Assembly: GCA_023423045.1 (NCBI GenBank)
Contig: JAFAGA010000008.1
Coordinates: 1 to 64,000 of the forward strand
DNA: 64,000 nucleotides
Direction: 5' to 3'
From: Bacillota bacterium
GTDB taxonomy: Bacteria; Bacillota; Clostridia; Lachnospirales; Lachnospiraceae
Shown here: positions 44,208 through 53,321 of the stretch, one piece after another
Numbering within the stretch: the stretch's first letter is position 1
Layout: each line of letters opens with the position of its first letter
The notes under the pieces: model-generated
Seen by the model: only the letters and a program-made list of their open reading frames with translations
Database searches by the model: none
Told to the model about the DNA's origin: nothing
Translations under genes and position numbers: made by a program

Positions 44208-44774
44208 ATGACTCTTGATGAAAAATTAGACCATTTTTATTCTTCGGTAATTGAAAGTGCTACCAAGCAGAATATTGAAATTGTAGAAGAATATAAGACA
44301 ACACTGCAAAAGAACTTCGATGAGCGTAAGGACGCTGCTCTGCACAAGGCAGAGGCCAATTACCGCATGGCATCGGATAACATTATACGTGAAAGAAACC
44401 GCAAATTATCTGCGGAAGCGTTGGAAATCAGGCGTAAGTTATTGGAGAAAACAGCAGAGATTTCAGACCGCATCTTTACCGATGTCAGTGCGAGGCTGAA
44501 GGATTTCATGACCACTCCGGACTACGACACACTGTTGATAACACAAATCCGGCATGCCTCGGATTTTGCCCATGGAGATGCCATCACGGTATATATCAAT
44601 CCCTCCGATGCATCAAAGAAAGCGGATCTGGAAGAAAAAACAGGAATATCCCTGACGGTAAGTGACCGGGATTTTATCGGCGGTATTCGTGCTGTTATTC
44701 CGTCACGCAGCATTCTGATTGATCATTCGTTTTTTACTAAATTGGAAGAAGCAAAGAGTTCCTTTACTCTTTAA
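44208..44774 (+). CDS. ntpE: V-type ATPase subunit E (operon 2)
   Basis: A 188-residue peripheral-stalk subunit with an N-terminal coiled coil (KTTLQKNFDERKDAALHKAEA) and a C-terminal domain with the family segment IGGIRAVIPSRSILIDHSF. GGAGGTTACA precedes the ATG at 44208. The last codons form an AAAGAGT/ACTCTTT hairpin just before the stop. Confidence 0.87.
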   Translation: MTLDEKLDHFYSSVIESATKQNIEIVEEYKTTLQKNFDERKDAALHKAEANYRMASDNIIRERNRKLSAEALEIRRKLLEKTAEISDRIFTDVSARLKDFMTTPDYDTLLITQIRHASDFAHGDAITVYINPSDASKKADLEEKTGISLTVSDRDFIGGIRAVIPSRSILIDHSFFTKLEEAKSSFTL

Positions 44775-44800
44775 GTCCAGGAAAGGGAGAGTTCATCCTT

Positions 44801-46567
44801 ATGAGTTTAACAGGTAAAATATTCGGTATCAACGGTCCTATCGTATATGTGGGCGAAAATAAAGCCTTTAAAATGGGCGAAATGGTCCTGGTAGGCAAGG
44901 ATAGGCTGGTGGGTGAGGTAATCGGACTCTCTACCGGCAGAACCACGATCCAGGTATATGAAGAAACCACGGGACTGCGGCCGGGTGATGAAGTAATGTC
45001 AACAGGTGCTGCTATTTCCGTTACGCTGGCACCCGGTATCATCAGCAATATTTTTGACGGTATCGAGCGTCCTCTGCAGGAAATCGCTTCAAAATCCGGC
45101 GCATTTATTTCCAGAGGCGTAAGCGTTGAGTCCCTGGATACATCAAGGCTTTGGGATGTACATGTTACGGTTGTCCCCGGAGATAAGGTATATGGCGGCA
45201 CCATTATCGCAGAAGTCCCCGAGACCAGGGCAGTTATTCATAAATCCATGGTTCCTCCGGATGTATTCGGAACAGTAACCAAGGTGGTCCCCGACGGACA
45301 ATATACAATTAATGATACGATTGTAACTATTATTGATAATAAAGGGCAGGAAAAAGAGCTGACCTTAACCCAGAAATGGCCGATCCGTATTCCCAGACCT
45401 ACGGCAAAGCGCTTTGCTTCCGACCGGCCGCTGGTAACCGGCCAAAGAATTCTCGACACCCTGTTCCCCATATCCAAAGGGGGAACTGCCGCAATTCCCG
45501 GCGGTTTCGGAACCGGCAAAACCATGACCCAGCACCAGCTGGCCAAATGGTGTGATGCGGATATTATTGTGTATATCGGCTGCGGAGAACGAGGCAACGA
45601 AATGACCGAGGTTCTGGAGGACTTCACCAAGCTGGTTGACCCCAAATCGGGCAATCCACTGCTGGATCGGACCACTCTCATCGCCAACACCTCTAATATG
45701 CCTGTGGCAGCCCGTGAAGCAAGCATTTATACGGGAATTACTCTTGCAGAGTATTACCGGGATATGGGCTATCATGTAGCTATTATGGCGGATTCCACTT
45801 CCCGTTGGGCCGAAGCGCTTCGCGAACTGTCCGGACGTCTGGAGGAAATGCCTGCCGAGGAAGGTTTCCCGGCATATCTGGCCTCCCGCCTCTCCGCTTT
45901 CTACGAGCGGGCCGGCTTTATGCAGAATCTCAACTGGACCGAGGGCAGCGTATCCATTATCGGTGCCGTATCACCCCAGGGCGGTGACTTCTCCGAACCG
46001 GTAACCCAGAACACCAAGCGTTTTGTTCGCTGCTTCTGGGCATTGGATAAATCTCTGGCCTATGCAAGACATTTCCCTGCAATCCAGTGGCTGACCAGCT
46101 ACAGCGAGTATGTGAATGATCTGGCTCCCTGGTATACCAAGAATGTCGGAGAAAACTTTGTGCAATGCCGTAACCAGATACTCAGCCTGCTGACCCAGGA
46201 AAATCAGCTCAATGAAATCGTAAAGCTCATCGGAAGCGATGTTCTTCCCGACGATCAGAAACTGGTGCTGGAGATTGCCAGGGTAATCCGCTTAGGTTTT
46301 GTGCAGCAGAATGCTTACCACCCTTCCGACACCTATGTGCCCATGGCAAAGCAGCTGAAAATGATGGAGACCATCCTGTATTTATATCAGAAATCCAGAT
46401 TATTGATCGACCGCAATATGCCCATGTCCCTGCTGAAGGAAAGCCCCGTATTTGATAAGGTGATTTCTATTAAATACGATGTTGCCAATGATGAGCTGGA
46501 AAAGTTTGATGATTATATGGCTATGATTGATCAATTCTACAATCAGATCATGACGAAGAATGCTTAA
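44801..46567 (+). CDS. ntpA: V-type ATPase catalytic subunit A (operon 2)
   Basis: A 588-residue catalytic subunit. Walker A is GGFGTGKT (about 228-235), a small change from GPFGSGKT in operon 1, followed by MTQHQLAKWCDADIIVYIGCGERGNEMTEVL. The A-type insertion is present. Same length as the operon 1 copy and clearly paralogous. GGGAGAGTTC precedes the ATG. Confidence 0.96.
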   Translation: MSLTGKIFGINGPIVYVGENKAFKMGEMVLVGKDRLVGEVIGLSTGRTTIQVYEETTGLRPGDEVMSTGAAISVTLAPGIISNIFDGIERPLQEIASKSGAFISRGVSVESLDTSRLWDVHVTVVPGDKVYGGTIIAEVPETRAVIHKSMVPPDVFGTVTKVVPDGQYTINDTIVTIIDNKGQEKELTLTQKWPIRIPRPTAKRFASDRPLVTGQRILDTLFPISKGGTAAIPGGFGTGKTMTQHQLAKWCDADIIVYIGCGERGNEMTEVLEDFTKLVDPKSGNPLLDRTTLIANTSNMPVAAREASIYTGITLAEYYRDMGYHVAIMADSTSRWAEALRELSGRLEEMPAEEGFPAYLASRLSAFYERAGFMQNLNWTEGSVSIIGAVSPQGGDFSEPVTQNTKRFVRCFWALDKSLAYARHFPAIQWLTSYSEYVNDLAPWYTKNVGENFVQCRNQILSLLTQENQLNEIVKLIGSDVLPDDQKLVLEIARVIRLGFVQQNAYHPSDTYVPMAKQLKMMETILYLYQKSRLLIDRNMPMSLLKESPVFDKVISIKYDVANDELEKFDDYMAMIDQFYNQIMTKNA

Positions 46568-46576
46568 TCTATTAAG

Positions 46577-46590
46577 CTGCCTGACGGCAG
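46577..46590 (+). promoter_or_regulatory. Intercistronic hairpin before the subunit B gene
   Basis: CTGCC and GGCAG with a 4-nt loop, ending 3 bases before GGAG. Confidence 0.45.
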
Positions 46591-46603
46591 AATGGAGAAT
46601 GTT

Positions 46604-48001
46604 ATGTCAATAGAATATTTAGGACTAAGTCAAATAAACGGCCCCCTGATCGTTCTGGAAGGGATTCGAGGCGCGTCCTTCGATGAAATTGTTGAACTGA
46701 CTGTGGAGGGTAACAAAAAGAAATTAGGAAGAATTGTTGAGTTATACGAGGATAAAGCTGTTATTCAGGTGTTCCAGGGTACGGATGACATGTCTTTGTT
46801 CAACACCCATACAAAATTAACCGGGCATCCCATGGAAGTGGCACTCTCTCCTGAGATCCTCGGCCGGGTATTCAACGGAGTCGGTCAGCCCATCGATGGA
46901 CTCGGCAATATTATTGCAGAGACAAAGCGGGATGTCAACGGACAGCCCCTCAATCCCTGCTCCCGGGAATATCCCAGAAACTATATCAAGACGGGTATCT
47001 CCGCCATTGATTGCCTTACCACCCTGATCCGGGGCCAGAAGCTTCCGATCTTCTCGGGTAACGGCCTTCCCCACGATCAATTGGCGGCACAAATTGTTAA
47101 GCAGGCCTCCCTAGGCGAAGATGCAGAAGGCGAGTTTGCCATTGTATTTGCTGCCATGGGCGTAAAGCATGATGTTGCTGATTTCTTCCGCCGGACCTTT
47201 GAGGAAAGCGGAGCCAGCTCCCATGTTGTAATGTATCTGAATCTGGCTAATGATCCGGTAGTAGAACGTCTGATCACACCCAAGGTTGCTCTGACCGCCG
47301 CCGAATATCTGGCTTTTGAGAAGGGAATGCATATTCTGGTTATTCTTACGGATATGACCTCCTTTGCGGAAGCAATGCGTGAGGTATCCTCCTCCAAGGG
47401 TGAAATCCCCAGCAGAAAGGGTTACCCCGGTTATCTGTACAGCGAGCTGGCCACTCTCTATGAGAGAGCCGGTATCGTCCGCGATTGTCCCGGTTCCGTA
47501 ACCCAGATTCCCATTCTCACCATGCCCAACGATGATATTACTCATCCAATTCCGGACTTAACCGGATATATTACCGAAGGACAGATCGTGCTTGACCGTT
47601 CCCTGTATCAAAAAGCCGTCTATCCTCCCATCAGTATCCTCCCTTCCCTCTCCCGTCTGATGAAGGACGGTATCGGTAAGGGTTATACCAGAGAGGATCA
47701 TCAGGATCTGGCAAACCAGCTCTTCTCTTCCTATGCCCGCGTAGGTGATGCAAGAGCCCTGGCCAGTGTAATCGGTGAAGACGAATTATCCGCACTGGAT
47801 AAGCTTTATCTCAAATTCGGTGCTTCCATGGAACAGGAGTTTATTGCCCAGGGCAGTCTGGAGGACCGTTCCATTACCCAAACTCTGAATAAGGGCTGGG
47901 AATTACTCTCCCTTCTCCCCAGAGAAGAACTGGACCGTATCGATACCAAGATTTTGGATCAATATTATAAAGCTTCCACAGCAGTCAGCGAATCGAGGTG
48001 A
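46604..48001 (+). CDS. ntpB: V-type ATPase subunit B (operon 2)
   Basis: A 465-residue non-catalytic head subunit: LNPCSREYPRNYIKTGISAIDCL and YPGYLYSELATLYERAGI are present, with no Walker A Lys. GGAGAATGTT precedes the ATG at 46604. The stop is 4 bp before subunit D. Confidence 0.95.
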   Translation: MSIEYLGLSQINGPLIVLEGIRGASFDEIVELTVEGNKKKLGRIVELYEDKAVIQVFQGTDDMSLFNTHTKLTGHPMEVALSPEILGRVFNGVGQPIDGLGNIIAETKRDVNGQPLNPCSREYPRNYIKTGISAIDCLTTLIRGQKLPIFSGNGLPHDQLAAQIVKQASLGEDAEGEFAIVFAAMGVKHDVADFFRRTFEESGASSHVVMYLNLANDPVVERLITPKVALTAAEYLAFEKGMHILVILTDMTSFAEAMREVSSSKGEIPSRKGYPGYLYSELATLYERAGIVRDCPGSVTQIPILTMPNDDITHPIPDLTGYITEGQIVLDRSLYQKAVYPPISILPSLSRLMKDGIGKGYTREDHQDLANQLFSSYARVGDARALASVIGEDELSALDKLYLKFGASMEQEFIAQGSLEDRSITQTLNKGWELLSLLPREELDRIDTKILDQYYKASTAVSESR

Positions 48002-48005
48002 TCCT

Positions 48006-48626
48006 ATGAATCCCAATACCTTCCCCACAAAGGGTAATTTAATCTTAGCCAAAAATTCACTCCGGTTGGCGAAGCAGGGTTACGAATTGATGGATAAAAA
48101 GCGAAATATCTTAATGCACGAACTGATGGAATTAATCGATAAAGCCAAAAATATTCAAAGTGAGATTGACAACACCTTTACATCGGCCTATCTCTCACTG
48201 CAGAAGGCAAATATCGAGATGGGCATTATTAATGTTCAGGAGCTGTGCAATACCATTCCGGAGGAAGATTCCATCGAAATTAAGCAGCGAAGCATCATGG
48301 GAACCGAAATACCTCTGGTAGAGTATGACAATACGATCAGCAAGCCTACCTACGCTTTTTTTCAGACCAGGGTATCACTGGATGAGGCCACAAAGCGCTT
48401 TATCAAGGTAAAAGACCTTACCATCCGGTTATCCATGATTGAGAACTCGGCCTACCGCCTGGCCACCAATATCAACAAAACACAAAAGCGTGCCAATGCT
48501 CTGAAAAACATTACAATTCCTTATTATACCAATCTTACCATAGAGATACAGAATGCTTTGGAAGAAAAGGAACGGGAAGAGTTTACACGGCTTAAGGTAA
48601 TCAAAAGACGCCAGACTGCCAATTAA
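48006..48626 (+). CDS. ntpD: V-type ATPase subunit D (operon 2)
   Basis: A 206-residue rotor shaft subunit, with NPNTFPTKGNLILAKNSLRLAKQGYELMDKKRNIL at the start and a second long helix around INKTQKRANALKNITIPYYTNLT. Last gene of operon 2. GAGGTGATCCT precedes the ATG. No terminator was seen directly after it; the first clear one is 413 bp downstream. Confidence 0.92.
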   Translation: MNPNTFPTKGNLILAKNSLRLAKQGYELMDKKRNILMHELMELIDKAKNIQSEIDNTFTSAYLSLQKANIEMGIINVQELCNTIPEEDSIEIKQRSIMGTEIPLVEYDNTISKPTYAFFQTRVSLDEATKRFIKVKDLTIRLSMIENSAYRLATNINKTQKRANALKNITIPYYTNLTIEIQNALEEKEREEFTRLKVIKRRQTAN

Positions 48627-49038
48627 TCAAAAAACATTTTATTTCATGCATATAAATTTATTTGCGGAGCATAATAAATATCAGATACGACGTAAGAACT
48701 TAACTTGCATGAAGATCAAATAGACCTTAATTCGAATAAGTCACTGTCGTATCTACAAAAATGAATATAGACGCTTGCAATTTAGTCTCAGAATTACAAG
48801 CAGCAAATTGTTCATTGAAATCGTTTTGTATTAACGTACAAACGAAATCAAAATTGAAATCTCGAAATGGATTTGAAAACAGGTTTAGAGATGAACTCGG
48901 AAGCGGATTCATTAATGAATTTAAAAGAATTCATTAGAGAAGTTGGGAGATGGTAGCTTTGGACAGTAAAATGTTATTAGTAAAATCTCACGATCAAATT
49001 GAATATTTGCATTAAAGATTGAGACACCAGTTAGAGGA
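48627..49038 (+). other. Gene-poor region with possible small or decayed ORFs
   Basis: This 412-bp AT-rich stretch lies between operon 2 and an isolated terminator. On the plus strand a 21-codon frame (48950-49015) reads ALDSKMLLVKSHDQIEYLH, weakly like the end of Spo0E-type phosphatases; a short frame before it ends in NLKEFIREVGRW. A decayed Spo0E-like gene or a small RNA is possible, neither is proven. Confidence 0.2.
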
Positions 49039-49068
49039 AGCAGGTATATTGATTTATACCTGCTTTTT
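49039..49068 (+). terminator. Rho-independent terminator
   Basis: Perfect 10-bp arms AGCAGGTATA (49039-49048) and TATACCTGCT (49055-49064), 6-nt loop, then a T-run. It has no clear gene immediately upstream. Confidence 0.8.
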
Positions 49069-49092
49069 CTATTTTCATTATTTATTCCAGTC

Positions 49093-49128
49093 CAGCAGTT
49101 CATAGTACCTGGGTACTATGAACTGCTG
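49093..49128. terminator. Perfect 17-bp inverted repeat after the MscS gene
   Basis: Arms 49093-49109 and 49112-49128 with a 2-nt loop lie 13 bp past the stop of the channel gene. Likely a terminator or cruciform; no strong U-tract. Confidence 0.5.
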
Positions 49129-49141
49129 AATCAAGTTATAG

Positions 49142-50395
49142 CTACTCTTCTGCTCTTCCTCTGCTCATCTGCATATCATAGCCGGTAGGGCTTTGGAAGA
49201 TTCTAAGTTCAAACTCTCCGGCGATGGAGAAAATATGATCAAAGATATCGGACTGGATCCGTTCAAAGTTCTGGAATTGGGTATCCCCCGTAAAAGCATA
49301 GATTTCCAGGGGCAATCCATTCTCTCCCTGGGGAAGCTGCCTCACCATCTGGGTCATCCCCATATGGAGTTCCGGATTATCTTTAAGATAATTTTGGATA
49401 TATACCCGGAAGGTACCTATGTTGGTCAGTCTTTTTTTATTAATTTCCATCTCCTGTCCGGCACCGTATTTCTTGTTGAAATTCATTAATTCATTCTCTT
49501 TTTCAATGATATAATCCTTCAGGTAACTTATTTTCTTGAATTTTTCAATCATTTGCGGGGTACAAAAGCAAATGCTGGTTACATCGATAATGACAGAGCG
49601 TTTGATTCTTCTCCCGCCAAATTCCATCATTCCTCTCCAGTTTTTAAAGGAATCTGATACCAAAGAATAGGCAGGTATTGTTACGATGGTTTTATCAAAA
49701 TTCTGGACCTTGACCGTATTTAAGGTGATGTCAATCACCTCACCGTCCGCACCGTATCTGGGCATCTCAATCCAATCCCCGATTCTCAGCATGTCGTTGG
49801 AGGTCAGTTGTATTCCTGCAATGAAGCCTAGAATCGAATCCTTGAATACAAAGGAGAATACTGCCGCTAAAGCACCGATTCCTCCCAGCATCAGCAGCGG
49901 GTTCTGATCCATGAGGATACCCACTACAACAATTCCCACCACAATATAAAATACGATTTTTACCACCTGCAATAGACCCTTGATAGGCCTTACCTTTGAG
50001 ATGGGATAATGACGGTAGATATCGCCAATCGCATTCAGCAGAGCACTCACAACAAATAAGGCAACAATGGAGATATAGACTGCACATCCTCTCCGGATAT
50101 AGGTAACTATCCCTTCAAAGGCCGGAGCAAACAGATATACGATAATTCCCGGCCATAAATTGGCCAATCGGGCGAATACCCCTCTTTCCAATAGAATATC
50201 GTCCCATTGGTAACGGTTTTTGTAAATCAGCTTCGCTAAAAGCTTCAATACAATATTTTTTGTAATAATGTTTACCATAACACAGGTCAAAATAATAATT
50301 ACGACCAGTACAGCATGGGAAAATGAACTCACTAATTCTTCCTGAATTCCGTAATCCCTCAATAAGTTACTGATATTATTGGCCACGAAGCACAC
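49142..50395 (-). CDS. Mechanosensitive ion channel family protein (MscS-type)
   Basis: A 417-residue membrane protein with about five helices in the first 190 residues, then the MscS pore and beta domain: LGGIGALAAVFSFVFKDSILGFIAGIQL followed by IGDWIEMPRYGADGEVIDI. The long C-terminal domain resembles the YbdG/YnaI-like group. It protects against osmotic downshock. The start is GTG at 50395 with GGGAGAGGACGG upstream; a GTG 9 bases later is an alternative. Confidence 0.88.
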   Translation of the reverse strand: MCFVANNISNLLRDYGIQEELVSSFSHAVLVVIIILTCVMVNIITKNIVLKLLAKLIYKNRYQWDDILLERGVFARLANLWPGIIVYLFAPAFEGIVTYIRRGCAVYISIVALFVVSALLNAIGDIYRHYPISKVRPIKGLLQVVKIVFYIVVGIVVVGILMDQNPLLMLGGIGALAAVFSFVFKDSILGFIAGIQLTSNDMLRIGDWIEMPRYGADGEVIDITLNTVKVQNFDKTIVTIPAYSLVSDSFKNWRGMMEFGGRRIKRSVIIDVTSICFCTPQMIEKFKKISYLKDYIIEKENELMNFNKKYGAGQEMEINKKRLTNIGTFRVYIQNYLKDNPELHMGMTQMVRQLPQGENGLPLEIYAFTGDTQFQNFERIQSDIFDHIFSIAGEFELRIFQSPTGYDMQMSRGRAEE

Positions 50396-50631
50396 CCGTC
50401 CTCTCCCTCTAAACTTAAATCAATTTGCCTATATTTTACTATCGTTTTATAATACTGTCAAATATATTCAAATGCGGCAGCATCAAGCACTATTAATTTT
50501 GCAGCCTGTACTGTTGCAGAATCTATTTGTTTTTCGTGCCATATGTTTCATATTATGGTACAATACTCTAAGACAACGGCAAAGGGCTGGAAACTACCAG
50601 ACGTACCTCATCACAGCATAAATAGCATATC

Positions 50632-50940
50632 ATGTATTATGATGTAATCGACCCCACTTCTGTCAACCGGCAGGGAGGAGATACGGGCACACAATACCGG
50701 ACAGGGATCTATTATGTAGATGAAGCTGATCTGCCCATCATCCAGGCATCCCTTCAGGAACTGCAAACCCATTACGATAAGCCCATCGCAGTCGAAGTTC
50801 TTCCCCTCAGGAACTACTATCCTGCCGAAGAATATCATCAAAAGTATCTGGATAAGAATCCAAACGGTTACTGTCATATTCATCGGGATAAATTTGAGCA
50901 GGCCAAACTTGCCAAGGATGACACTCTGGCAGGACAATAA
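50632..50940 (+). pseudogene. msrA: Truncated peptide-methionine (S)-S-oxide reductase
   Basis: A 102-residue frame matching only the C-terminal half of MsrA: YDVIDPTSVNRQGGDTGTQYR, then YYPAEEYHQKYLDKNPNGYC. The N-terminal half with the catalytic GCFW motif is missing, and an in-frame TAG lies 7 bases before the ATG. No ribosome binding site is present. The 236-bp region upstream shows no matching N-terminal piece. Probably a deletion remnant, not an active enzyme. Confidence 0.85.
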
Positions 50941-50966
50941 CATGCAATCTAAACTGCAATTTCGTC

Positions 50967-51007
50967 GACTGTAAAAAGGCCGCCATACGGCGAGCCCTTT
51001 TACAGTC
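50967..51007. terminator. Terminator between msrA remnant and ABC permease
   Basis: Arms GACTGTAAAA and TTTTACAGTC enclose GGCC/GGCG-type pairs. It lies 5 bp past the permease stop and 27 bp past the msrA fragment, so it may serve both strands. Confidence 0.55.
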
Positions 51008-51011
51008 TTAC

Positions 51012-53321
51012 TTATTCCACTCCTTTTAGCGAACTGACCATATCAATGCTTCTGACCTTTTTGGAAAAGAAACGGTTTACGGCTGACGAAAGCAATAAGG
51101 TGCCTATGATACACCCAAGATAGGAGCTGATATCGATTACGATTATAAAATCAAATACATCGCCGATAAACCGGAAAATATATCGCAGAATAACCGTTCC
51201 AAGAGGAATACCAGGCAGAATTCCGATGACGGTCAGCCAGATATTTTGTGTTAACAGCAGGCGGCGCAGTTTCCCCGTCTTAAAGCCCATAACCTTCAGG
51301 GTCGATAATTCCCTCTGCCGCTCTGTGAAGGAAAGAACACCCAGATTATATATCACAACAACCGCAAGAATAATTGCCGCAAGCATCAGGGTATATACCA
51401 GAACATCCATCGCCTGTGCCATCCTTTTGTAGCCTGCAACCAGCTCCTCCTTGTCCATGATCTTGGCTACTCCCTCCTCTCCTTCTGCCGGATATTCCTC
51501 CGGAGGAATTCCGGCGCTGACAATTGTCGTAGGCTGATAGCTATATCCGTAGCTTTCATACACTTCCCTGCACATGGCTATTCCCTGGGCAAAGGGAGTG
51601 CGGTAAATTGCTCCGATGGTTGACCGGTTCCATTTCTCCTCTCCATACTGGTGCCATTCAATTTCATCCCCAATCTTCAACTTAAACTTTTCAGCCATTT
51701 TATAGCTGATAGAGATTTGGTCTTTCGGCAGCTCTATCCTATTTCGCCCACTGTCCACAAACCCGATTAACCCGGCATCCTCTTCCACCACCAGAAGTTC
51801 ACCGCTTTTTTTCACTCCCCCTGCTCTTATCTCCACGGCACCCTCATAATTCCCTTCTCCATCCACGTTCCGAATCACGGCAGCAATCTGCTCCTTTGTC
51901 GCAGTCTCCTCCATCTGAATTCGTACCTGATACCTGTTGATCACCTCATAATTCCACTTCACAATATAATTCATTGTATCCTGCAGCCCGAAGCCGCAGA
52001 TAAGAAGCGCGCTGCAGCCCAATATTCCCGCAACCGCCATAGCGGAACGTCCCTTACAGCGAAGAACATCCCTCAGATTCCACTGGGAATGAAAACTCAA
52101 TCTGTTCCATAATCTGCTCCGATCGAGGATATTATGTCTAACCGCCGCCGGTGCTTTCGGCCTCAGACTTTGTGCAGGAGTATCCTTCAGCACATTACGG
52201 CAGGTCAGATAAGTTGCCAGGGTACAAGTAAGGATTGTCGCTCCCGCCATAGATAATACTGTAACAGGCACAGAGGCCTTCCACTCGGGAAGTATGTATG
52301 CGGTCTTTAAAGGTCCATAAAAGAGATATGGTAACAGCATGGGCCCAAGAAGTAATCCCAAGGCTGTTCCCGACAGACTGACCCACAGGCCGTAAGATAT
52401 ATAATGAAACAATATCTGCCCTCTGCGAAAGCCAACTGCCTTCAAGACTCCGATCTGAGTCCTTTGATTATTCACCAGCCTTGACATGGTAGTTACCATA
52501 GTCAGAACAGCTACTGCCAGGAATACCATAGGGAAAATCTGACCCATGGCTTTGTGCTCTTTTATCTCTTCATTAAACTGCATATAGCTTCTCATATTTT
52601 CCCGGGCAAGATACACGCTGTATTTGCCGCCCAATGCCCGGTCAACGGAGCTTTCCAACTCGGAAGGTAACCCGCTCTCGGAAGAAAGTCCGTTTCCGGC
52701 AGCAACCAGCAATTGCGTATACCGTACCGGCATTCCCTCCGGGACCGCTTGGTAAGAAAGGTATCCAAAACCGTAATTCTTCCGGTTGGGCACCATATCA
52801 TCTGTTCCCGCATAATATACATACTCCGGACTAAGAACAAGACCTCTGATCACTGGCTCGAAGGTCATTCCGTAAACAGTAAAAACAAGCTTATCTCCCG
52901 GTTTTAAACCCATTTCTCTGGCAAATAACTGATCCAGCCAAATACCATCCTTCTCCAAAGAGAATTCTTCTCCTTCCATCAGCTGAAAACGGGATATCTC
53001 GAATTTTTCAACAAAATGCAGCTGTAGGCTCGGCTTATTATCATATCCGCCGATGGCTGTGAGCTCCATCCTCCGCTCCACTCCCGTTACACCCTCCAAT
53101 TCTTTGACCCTCTCTGCGGCCTCCTCACTAATTTCCATTCCGTAGATTACAGCATTCGCCAGATTGGTATCCTCATAATATTTCTCCGAGGTTTCTTTCA
53201 AACCGTTCCATTCACTGCTGATACCGGAGTAGACGAATACTCCCAGAAACGCCATGATGAAAATCGAGATAAATTGTGTTTTATTTAACCTCATATCCCT
53301 AAGCATTTTACGAAACAGCAT
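51012..53321 (-). CDS. ABC transporter permease, FtsX/MacB type
   Basis: A 769-residue membrane protein with an N-terminal helix (about 14-34), a large extracellular domain, three helices (about 255-375), another helix near 425, a second extracellular domain and three final helices. Two FtsX domains are present. With the ATPase whose stop overlaps its ATG, it forms an exporter or lipoprotein/peptide-type transporter; substrate unknown. GAGGTG lies 8 bases before the ATG at 53321. Divergent TetR gene suggests drug or envelope-stress control. Confidence 0.88.
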   Translation of the reverse strand: MLFRKMLRDMRLNKTQFISIFIMAFLGVFVYSGISSEWNGLKETSEKYYEDTNLANAVIYGMEISEEAAERVKELEGVTGVERRMELTAIGGYDNKPSLQLHFVEKFEISRFQLMEGEEFSLEKDGIWLDQLFAREMGLKPGDKLVFTVYGMTFEPVIRGLVLSPEYVYYAGTDDMVPNRKNYGFGYLSYQAVPEGMPVRYTQLLVAAGNGLSSESGLPSELESSVDRALGGKYSVYLARENMRSYMQFNEEIKEHKAMGQIFPMVFLAVAVLTMVTTMSRLVNNQRTQIGVLKAVGFRRGQILFHYISYGLWVSLSGTALGLLLGPMLLPYLFYGPLKTAYILPEWKASVPVTVLSMAGATILTCTLATYLTCRNVLKDTPAQSLRPKAPAAVRHNILDRSRLWNRLSFHSQWNLRDVLRCKGRSAMAVAGILGCSALLICGFGLQDTMNYIVKWNYEVINRYQVRIQMEETATKEQIAAVIRNVDGEGNYEGAVEIRAGGVKKSGELLVVEEDAGLIGFVDSGRNRIELPKDQISISYKMAEKFKLKIGDEIEWHQYGEEKWNRSTIGAIYRTPFAQGIAMCREVYESYGYSYQPTTIVSAGIPPEEYPAEGEEGVAKIMDKEELVAGYKRMAQAMDVLVYTLMLAAIILAVVVIYNLGVLSFTERQRELSTLKVMGFKTGKLRRLLLTQNIWLTVIGILPGIPLGTVILRYIFRFIGDVFDFIIVIDISSYLGCIIGTLLLSSAVNRFFSKKVRSIDMVSSLKGVE

